Source: a bacterium
GTDB taxonomy: Bacteria > Zixibacteria > MSB-5A5 > GN15 > FEB-12
Reading direction: 5' to 3'
DNA length: 16,872 bases
Assembly (NCBI GenBank): GCA_030668045.1
Contig: DAOUUR010000008.1
Span: 1 to 16,872 of the forward strand
The notes beneath the pieces were generated by a model. That model was given only the letters and a program-made list of their open reading frames with translations, did no database searches and was not told the DNA's origin. This document shows, in pieces, positions 14,910 through 16,872 of this stretch (position 1 is the stretch's first letter; each line of letters begins with the position of its first letter). The position numbers and the translations under genes were made by a program.

Positions 14910-15707
14910 ATGGAACTAAACGGTAAAGTCGTTGTGATCACAGGTGCTTCGAGGGGAATAGGCAGGGCCCTATCCCTCGCACTCGCCAAATCGGGCTGCG
15001 GGCTGTTGTTGACTGCTCTTGAAAGTGACGAGTTGACTTCCATTTCGGAGTATCTGACAGCCAACCTCGGAGCTTCAGTGGCCTTCATGCCTGCCGATCT
15101 TACCAACGAATCCGATCGACGCCGGTTGCTGGATTGGATTGGTACCAGGGAACAACCGCCTGACATCCTCATCAATAATGCTGGTGCCGGCCGCTTCGGT
15201 CGGTTTGCCTCCTGCGATTGGCGTGATGTTGAGCAGATGATTGACCTGGATATTCGAGCACCGGTGTTGCTGACCCGCGAACTTATCCCGATACTCAGCA
15301 CACGCCCGGAGGCGAAGATCGTTATTATTAGTTCAACTGTTTCTCGTCTTCCTTACCCGGGTCTCGCTGTCTATGGTGCTGCTAAAGGGTTCCTGTCGAG
15401 TCTCAGTGAGTCCCTCGCATGCGAACTTGCCGAAACCAACGTCAGTATTTTGTGCTTTCATCCCGGGTTCACTAATACGCCATTCATGGCGTCAGCCGCG
15501 ATGGACATGAGTGCTGTCCCAAAGTTCTTTATCCGCTCCCCGGAGGCAGTCGCTGCCCGTATTGTCCGTGCTATCAAGAATGACGCTGTATGGGCTTATT
15601 CAGATTTTGGCTGTCGGTTTGGAGCCATGGTTGCGGCGCTTCTCCCGAGCCGTATTAGGACCAGATTGTTCCGAAACCTATTCTGGAGGCTCCCCCATGA
15701 GGAATAA
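14910..15707 (+). CDS. Short-chain dehydrogenase/reductase (classical SDR)
   Basis: 265 residues. Rossmann-fold dinucleotide motif 'TGASRGIG' (11-18), 'ADLTN' (62-66), 'NNAGAG' (89-94), 'IIISSTVS' with the catalytic Ser near 142, and Tyr155/Lys159 in 'YGAAK'. 'HPGFTNTPF' follows, as expected for the loop after beta-6. The fourth catalytic-tetrad position, usually Asn, reads Asp114 ('DLDIRAP'). NAD(P)-dependent oxidation or reduction of a lipid- or sugar-like substrate is expected; the substrate is not predictable. The C-terminus is basic and hydrophobic ('LLPSRIRTRLFRNLFWRL'), possibly membrane-associated. Ribosome site weak. Overlaps the next gene by 11 nt, so they are probably co-translated. 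Confidence 0.88.
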   Translation: MELNGKVVVITGASRGIGRALSLALAKSGCGLLLTALESDELTSISEYLTANLGASVAFMPADLTNESDRRRLLDWIGTREQPPDILINNAGAGRFGRFASCDWRDVEQMIDLDIRAPVLLTRELIPILSTRPEAKIVIISSTVSRLPYPGLAVYGAAKGFLSSLSESLACELAETNVSILCFHPGFTNTPFMASAAMDMSAVPKFFIRSPEAVAARIVRAIKNDAVWAYSDFGCRFGAMVAALLPSRIRTRLFRNLFWRLPHEE

Positions 15708-16707
15708 ACGGAGAATATTCTCGTTTGTCGTCGCTATGTTCGCAGCTTTCCTCGGCTACGCGTATTGGTATATGATCAAGTGTGAAGGAGACTGGGAAGG
15801 TGTGCCGCTCGAGGATAGTATGAAGAATGAACTCGGCGTTTTTGAGAACGAACTCCGCGCAGATGTATCCTTTCTGTCGGAAACACTGGGTCCACGTAAT
15901 CCTGTTCACCACGCATCCATGACTGCTGCTGCGGAGTGGATCGAAAAACGATGGATATCCCAGGGATACGAAGTCAAGCGCCAGACCTTTCTGGTGGCGG
16001 GAAAGGAATGCTCCAATCTTGAGATCGAGATTCCGGGCAGGCGGTTTCCCTCCGAGATCATAATTGTCGGCGCCCAATATGACACGTGGCCCGAGTCCCC
16101 GGGAGCCAACAACAACGGCAGCGGAATGGCTGTGCTCCTAAAACTCAGCGATATGCTCAAGGAGCAACGGCCGGACAGGACGCTTCGTATCGTTGCTTTC
16201 ACGACGCAGGAGCCACCGTACGACAACACCGAATCTATGGGAAGCCTCAGGTACGCACGGAGATGCAAGGAGCGCGGAGAGAAGATACGAGTCATGCTTT
16301 GCATGGATGCCATTGGCATCTACAAGGATGACCCCAACACTCAGAAGCTACCATTCCCTTTTTCTCTCTTTTACCCCAATCGTGGGAACTTTCTCGCTTT
16401 CATCGCAGATCTCGAGTCGCGGACCTGCGTGATCGAGGCTACGAGGGGATTCAAAAAGGGCAGCGCTTTTCCCATCGAGGCTGGCAGTGCACCCAGATGG
16501 GTCAAGGGCGTGAGTTGGTCGGATCACCTGTCTTTTTGGAAATACGGATACAGGGGGATTCAGATCACAGACACCGGTGCGTTCCGGTCTTTCTCGCACA
16601 CCACCAGTGACGACACTATGGAGAAAATCGATTTTGGTGCTCTTGCGAGAATAGCTGTTGGTATGTACAGTTCAGTTCTTGAGTTCGCGACAATGAGCGG
16701 AGTGTAA
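15697..16707 (+). CDS. M28-family peptidase homologue, probably catalytically inactive
   Basis: 336 residues from ATG 15697, chosen for GGAGG seven nt upstream; a longer in-frame opening from 15511 would sit inside the SDR gene. An N-terminal membrane anchor (7-26) is followed by an exported M28 domain. Family landmarks are present: 'TLGPRNP' (63-69), 'SPGANNNGSG' (134-143), 'FTTQEPPYDNTESMGSLRYA' (168-187), 'SDHLSFWKYGYRGIQITDT' (275-293), 'SHTTSDDT' (300-307). Active M28 enzymes use H-x-D, D-N, E-E, D and H. Here the first His is Gln127, the bridging Asp is Asn139 and the general-base Glu is Gln171. Glu172, Asp204 and His301 remain. Three conservative losses on an otherwise intact fold suggest a pseudoenzyme, perhaps a binding or regulatory protein. 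The codons (CAA, AAC, CAG) are unambiguous. Confidence 0.82.
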   Translation: MRNKRRIFSFVVAMFAAFLGYAYWYMIKCEGDWEGVPLEDSMKNELGVFENELRADVSFLSETLGPRNPVHHASMTAAAEWIEKRWISQGYEVKRQTFLVAGKECSNLEIEIPGRRFPSEIIIVGAQYDTWPESPGANNNGSGMAVLLKLSDMLKEQRPDRTLRIVAFTTQEPPYDNTESMGSLRYARRCKERGEKIRVMLCMDAIGIYKDDPNTQKLPFPFSLFYPNRGNFLAFIADLESRTCVIEATRGFKKGSAFPIEAGSAPRWVKGVSWSDHLSFWKYGYRGIQITDTGAFRSFSHTTSDDTMEKIDFGALARIAVGMYSSVLEFATMSGV

Positions 16708-16710
16708 ATT

Positions 16711-16872
16711 ATGGATGCACAGTCTGTCCAATTCCTTCTGGTGCACGGTTCGATTGTGCTACTTGTGGGCATTCTCGCCGGTATCCCGTTTTGGGTCGCA
16801 ATAATCCGAGATATTGACCGAGACACTATTCGCGCCTGGCGTGTTGCACACACGACACTTATCTCGAGTGGC
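16711..16872 (+). CDS. Small membrane protein, N-terminal 54 residues (runs off right edge)
   Basis: Open from ATG 16711 to the edge, three nt after the preceding stop, with GGAG eight nt upstream. One membrane helix is visible ('FLLVHGSIVLLVGILAGIPFWVAII', residues 8-32), followed by a charged loop and 'AWRVAHTTLISSG', where a second helix may begin. The His residues in the first helix and in 'RVAHTTL' are loosely reminiscent of styrene-oxide-isomerase-like membrane proteins. That is a weak impression, not an assignment. Probably co-transcribed with the SDR and M28 homologue. Confidence 0.6.
   Translation, partial: MDAQSVQFLLVHGSIVLLVGILAGIPFWVAIIRDIDRDTIRAWRVAHTTLISSG

Overview
The window comes from a Gram-negative (diderm) bacterium. 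It encodes an outer-membrane porin ending in Phe, a periplasmic PstS with a type I signal peptide, and two lipoproteins. GC content looks mid-range (about 50% by eye). Both lipoproteins carry Cys-Ser-Asp-Asp-Asp-Lys directly after the lipobox, which resembles the lipoprotein surface-export signal of Bacteroidota. Together with a baeRF3-type protein and a repeat-rich 'W-[DN]-G-x-S-W' propeller lipoprotein, this suggests an uncultured FCB-group lineage (Zixibacteria-like is my best guess). The taxonomy is inference only.

Layout. 1-1012 (minus): N-terminal part of a sensor protein with a PhnD-like periplasmic domain, cut by the left edge just as a second membrane segment begins. 1013-1622: intergenic, with degenerate repeats. 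1623-2774 (minus): a baeRF3/Balon-like protein, a candidate ribosome-hibernation factor. 2775-3501: no confident gene. 3502-4080 (plus): a small lipoprotein, in a segment bounded by imperfect 19-bp direct repeats (3382 and 4363) that also holds a degraded minus-strand coding remnant. 4081-4739: intergenic, with a minus-oriented terminator and a repeat copy.

4740-12821 (plus) is a complete phosphate-starvation locus: phoB-phoR, a PhoB-type box (7271-7298), a phosphate-selective-type porin, pstS, pstC, pstA, pstB and phoU. PhoR senses Pi status through PstSCAB/PhoU and phosphorylates PhoB. PhoB then most likely drives the porin-pst-phoU transcript. The porin admits phosphate, PstS captures it, PstCAB imports it using ATP, and PhoU signals back to PhoR. 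A stem-loop between pstS and pstC could set the high PstS:PstCAB ratio.

12822-13341: repeats and a promoter. 13342-14457 (plus): a seven-repeat, propeller-like lipoprotein, followed by a bidirectional terminator and a two-copy tandem repeat. 14910-16872 (plus): a tightly packed set comprising a short-chain dehydrogenase, an M28-type peptidase homologue whose catalytic and metal residues are replaced by amides (likely a pseudoenzyme), and the start of a small membrane protein.

The least explained material is a family of dispersed intergenic repeats at four loci (1285-1531, 4440-4507, 12934-13215, 14530-14631). Two copies abut an intrinsic-terminator hairpin in the same relative orientation.
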